This document shows positions 7,611 to 8,609 of a stretch of DNA of 8,609 nt, one piece after another. Under the pieces are notes generated by a model. That model ran no database searches, was not told the DNA's origin, and saw only the letters and a list, made by a program, of their open reading frames with translations. Each line of letters starts with the position of its first letter. Position 1 is the stretch's first letter. The position numbers and the translations under genes were made by a program. Source of the stretch: an uncultured Parabacteroides sp. (lineage in GTDB: Bacteria > Bacteroidota > Bacteroidia > Bacteroidales > Tannerellaceae); contig USAD01000109.1 in NCBI GenBank assembly GCA_900552415.1, forward strand, positions 1 to 8,609, read 5' to 3'.

Positions 7611-7656
7611 GACGGATGAAGTATATCTTAAATGGCGGATGAAGTACTACTTAAAT
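7611..7656. repeat. Two tandem copies of a 23-bp unit
   Basis: Units 7611-7633 and 7634-7656 abut exactly and agree at 19 of 23 positions. Both contain the shared core CGGATGAAGTA and end in CTTAAAT. The differences are at unit positions 2 and 14-16. Confidence 0.8.
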
Positions 7657-7708
7657 AATCTAATCCATATTCCTATCTTACCTTTTCCCTTCCACAACAG
7701 TCCAATTT

Positions 7709-7763
7709 GAATTACACTGCAGTGTATTTGGAATTTCACTGCAGTGTAATCCGGAACGCACTG
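7709..7763. repeat. Tandem palindromic repeats with a CACTGCAGTG core
   Basis: Two units, 7709-7730 and 7731-7753, both begin GAATT and carry the 10-bp palindrome CACTGCAGTG. The first extends to a perfect 14-bp palindrome, TACACTGCAGTGTA (7713-7726). A third, broken unit starts at 7754 (GAACGCACTG). Positions 7711-7750 taken together are also a larger imperfect inverted repeat. Confidence 0.8.
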
Positions 7764-7772
7764 TTATCCCCC

Positions 7773-7821
7773 TAAAAAAGACTTGCCCAAGAATACGTTC
7801 GCGAACGTAAACTTGGGCAAG
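7773..7821 (-). terminator. Rho-independent terminator of the DUF3467 gene
   Basis: Outer arms 7782-7791 and 7812-7821 pair perfectly over 10 bp. After a 2x2 mismatch (7792-7793 with 7810-7811), an inner palindrome, TACGTTCGCGAACGTA (7794-7809), continues the stem to the centre. On the minus strand it is followed by TCTTTTTTA. It begins 28 bp past the DUF3467 stop codon at 7849. The tail on the plus strand is not T-rich, so the minus orientation is clear. Confidence 0.88.
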
Positions 7822-7848
7822 CCACTAATGTATAAATATCGGCTCGAA

Positions 7849-8163
7849 TTAAGCCTCACCCTTCGGGGCGAAATCCTCAAAGTTAGCTGTCTTGCTATTG
7901 TTTTGAGCGGCCTTCAATTGCTCACCAAATTTCTTGATATTATCTTGCAGGGCAAAAAGCAGGCGTTGTGCGTTATCCGGAGTCAGGATCACACGGCTCT
8001 TAACTTTTGCCTTCGGCGCGCCGGGAACGACACGGATGAAATCAAGGATGAACTCTGAAGCTGAGTGAGAGATCACTGCCAAGTTAGCGTATGTACCTTG
8101 AGCCATCTCATCTGTCAACTCAATCTGAATCTCGTTGTTATTCGTTTGTTTTTCGTTTTCCAT
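7849..8163 (-). CDS. DUF3467 domain protein, function unknown
   Basis: This 104-residue protein resembles the DUF3467 family found in Bacteroidetes and some other bacteria. The core is IQIELTDEMAQGTYANLAVISHSASEFILDF, followed by DFIRVVPGAPKAKVKSRVILTP and a helical stretch around 63-87 (DNAQRLLFALQDNIKKF). The first 11 residues (MENEKQTNNNE) and the last 20 look flexible. It has no signal peptide or membrane segment and no catalytic motif I can recognise, so it is probably a small cytosolic protein. The family has no established role that I know of. The gene has its own promoter near 8200-8230 and a strong terminator, so it is likely monocistronic. The ATG at 8163 follows an A-rich leader without a strong Shine-Dalgarno sequence. 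Confidence 0.85.
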   Translation of the reverse strand: MENEKQTNNNEIQIELTDEMAQGTYANLAVISHSASEFILDFIRVVPGAPKAKVKSRVILTPDNAQRLLFALQDNIKKFGEQLKAAQNNSKTANFEDFAPKGEA

Positions 8164-8199
8164 GTTTTTATGAATTTACTGTTTTTTTAATTTCGTTCG

Positions 8200-8230
8200 C
8201 AAAGATACACCTTTTATTGGGCTTACCAAG
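8200..8230 (-). promoter_or_regulatory. Putative DUF3467 promoter (-33 and -7)
   Basis: On the minus strand the -7 element TATCTTTG (8207-8200) fully matches TAnnTTTG. A CTTG (8230-8227), one base off the TTTG -33 consensus, lies 19 bp upstream, the expected spacing. Transcription would start near 8193, giving a leader of about 30 nt. This is the best-formed promoter in the window. Confidence 0.7.
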
Positions 8231-8244
8231 TTTTAAACGCCCAA
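8217..8244. repeat. Inverted repeat TTGGGC/GCCCAA flanking the DUF3467 -33 element
   Basis: Arms 8217-8222 and 8239-8244 are perfect 6-bp complements separated by 16 bp, and the -33 element lies between them. No T-run follows on either strand, so it is not a standard terminator for the upstream endonuclease-family gene. An operator is possible, but a 6-bp match may be chance. Confidence 0.3.
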
Positions 8245-8248
8245 AACA

Positions 8249-8609
8249 TTACAAAATCTCAATCACGCTCATAACCGGGCAATGATCCGATGGATAAAGA
8301 TGGTTGAGCGTATCGGTGATCACACCATTGGAATAGACCTTGAAATTGCCTTTTACGAAAATATAATCGATCCAGGCCCGCTCATTCATCGGGATACGTC
8401 CGTAATCATGGAATGTCCACTCCGGGCCATACTTCAACTCGGCCAGATCACGTGTATGGGTCAAGTGACGCTCATCGGACTTGTTGACCAGAACCTGGAT
8501 GGGCTCGTCATCCGGAGTCGCGTTAAAGTCGCCTGTAACGATCACGGGCAAACCTTCCGAAAGCTTTGTTGCCTGATCAATAACAAGAAGAGCACCCTCA
8601 TGACGGGCA
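8249..8609 (-). CDS. Endonuclease/exonuclease/phosphatase family protein (N-terminal part missing)
   Basis: The frame is open to the right edge, so only the last 119 residues are visible; the start lies outside the window and the internal TTG at 8551 is not a start. In this visible numbering the catalytic-type motif GDFNATPDDEP is at 26-36, a conserved WIDYIFVKG segment at 79-87, and the C-terminal SDHCPV at 107-112, where Asp and His form the active site in this fold (DNase I/exonuclease III/inositol phosphatase superfamily). These are metal-dependent phosphodiesterases or phosphatases acting on DNA, RNA, sugar phosphates or lipids; many Bacteroidetes copies are secreted or periplasmic. The substrate cannot be told from this end, and any signal peptide would be in the missing part. 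The gene ends about 85 bp before the DUF3467 start on the same strand, but DUF3467 has its own promoter. Confidence 0.9.
   Translation of the reverse strand, partial: ARHEGALLVIDQATKLSEGLPVIVTGDFNATPDDEPIQVLVNKSDERHLTHTRDLAELKYGPEWTFHDYGRIPMNERAWIDYIFVKGNFKVYSNGVITDTLNHLYPSDHCPVMSVIEIL

Larger units (their letters stand above)
7541..7772. other. Intergenic stretch with short repeats and palindromes, no gene seen
   Basis: Between two terminators lie about 230 bp with no credible reading frame; the longest ATG-started frame noticed is 13 codons without a ribosome binding site. The stretch is built from short repeated parts: a 14-bp palindrome at 7595-7608, a 23-bp direct repeat at 7611-7656, and a cluster around CACTGCAGTG at 7709-7763. 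This resembles a small dispersed element or remnant of one. No transposase, long terminal inverted repeat or target duplication is evident. Confidence 0.6.

Noticed and set aside
7578..7619. A 13-codon plus-strand frame (MTSIAKEDIFSDG) in the repeat region
   Set aside because: It has no ribosome binding site or promoter and is made partly of the palindrome and the tandem repeat.
7611..7763. CRISPR array
   Set aside because: Repeats are abutting with no unique spacers between them, only two to three copies occur, and no cas genes are near.
7783..8058. A 91-codon plus-strand frame opposite the DUF3467 gene
   Set aside because: It is antisense to a recognisable conserved protein and begins inside that gene's terminator.

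Overview
This window looks like chromosomal DNA from a gut-type member of the Bacteroidales, most likely Parabacteroides or a close Tannerellaceae relative. The genus call is an inference. Support comes from a Bacteroides-type serine palmitoyltransferase, a NigD-like lipoprotein with an acidic tract after its lipobox, a DUF3467 protein, and several promoters with the Bacteroidetes -7 element TAnnTTTG. Most start codons lack a strong Shine-Dalgarno sequence. I see no rRNA, tRNA, CRISPR array, transposase or phage gene.

Layout from left to right. Positions 2-775 (+) hold the 3' part of a metallo-beta-lactamase-fold hydrolase (COG1237-like) that is clearly richer in G+C than its neighbours. It converges on a NigD-like lipoprotein (1658-900, -), and an 82-bp near-palindrome sits exactly midway between the two stop codons. 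Next is lon (4292-1848, -), an intact 814-residue ATP-dependent protease with its own terminator at 1782-1822. Divergent from lon is a YfiC/TrmN6-type tRNA methyltransferase (4407-5123, +). Its stop lies only 7 bp from the stop of a YegS/diacylglycerol-kinase-like lipid kinase (6087-5131, -). That kinase is divergent from serine palmitoyltransferase (6284-7471, +), followed by a strong terminator. The right end holds a repeat-rich intergenic stretch (7541-7772), a DUF3467 gene (8163-7849, -) with a terminator and a good promoter, and the 3' part of an endonuclease/exonuclease/phosphatase-family gene (8609-8249, -).

The genes are mostly single transcription units in alternating orientation, not one long operon. 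The clearest functional link is the divergent pair of lipid kinase and serine palmitoyltransferase, which suggests a role in sphingolipid metabolism. Lon and the tRNA methyltransferase are housekeeping genes sharing a divergent promoter region. I do not find a convincing new multi-gene system. The least explained parts are the short palindromic and tandem repeats at 7595-7763, the long palindrome at 797-878, and the G+C-rich hydrolase gene.
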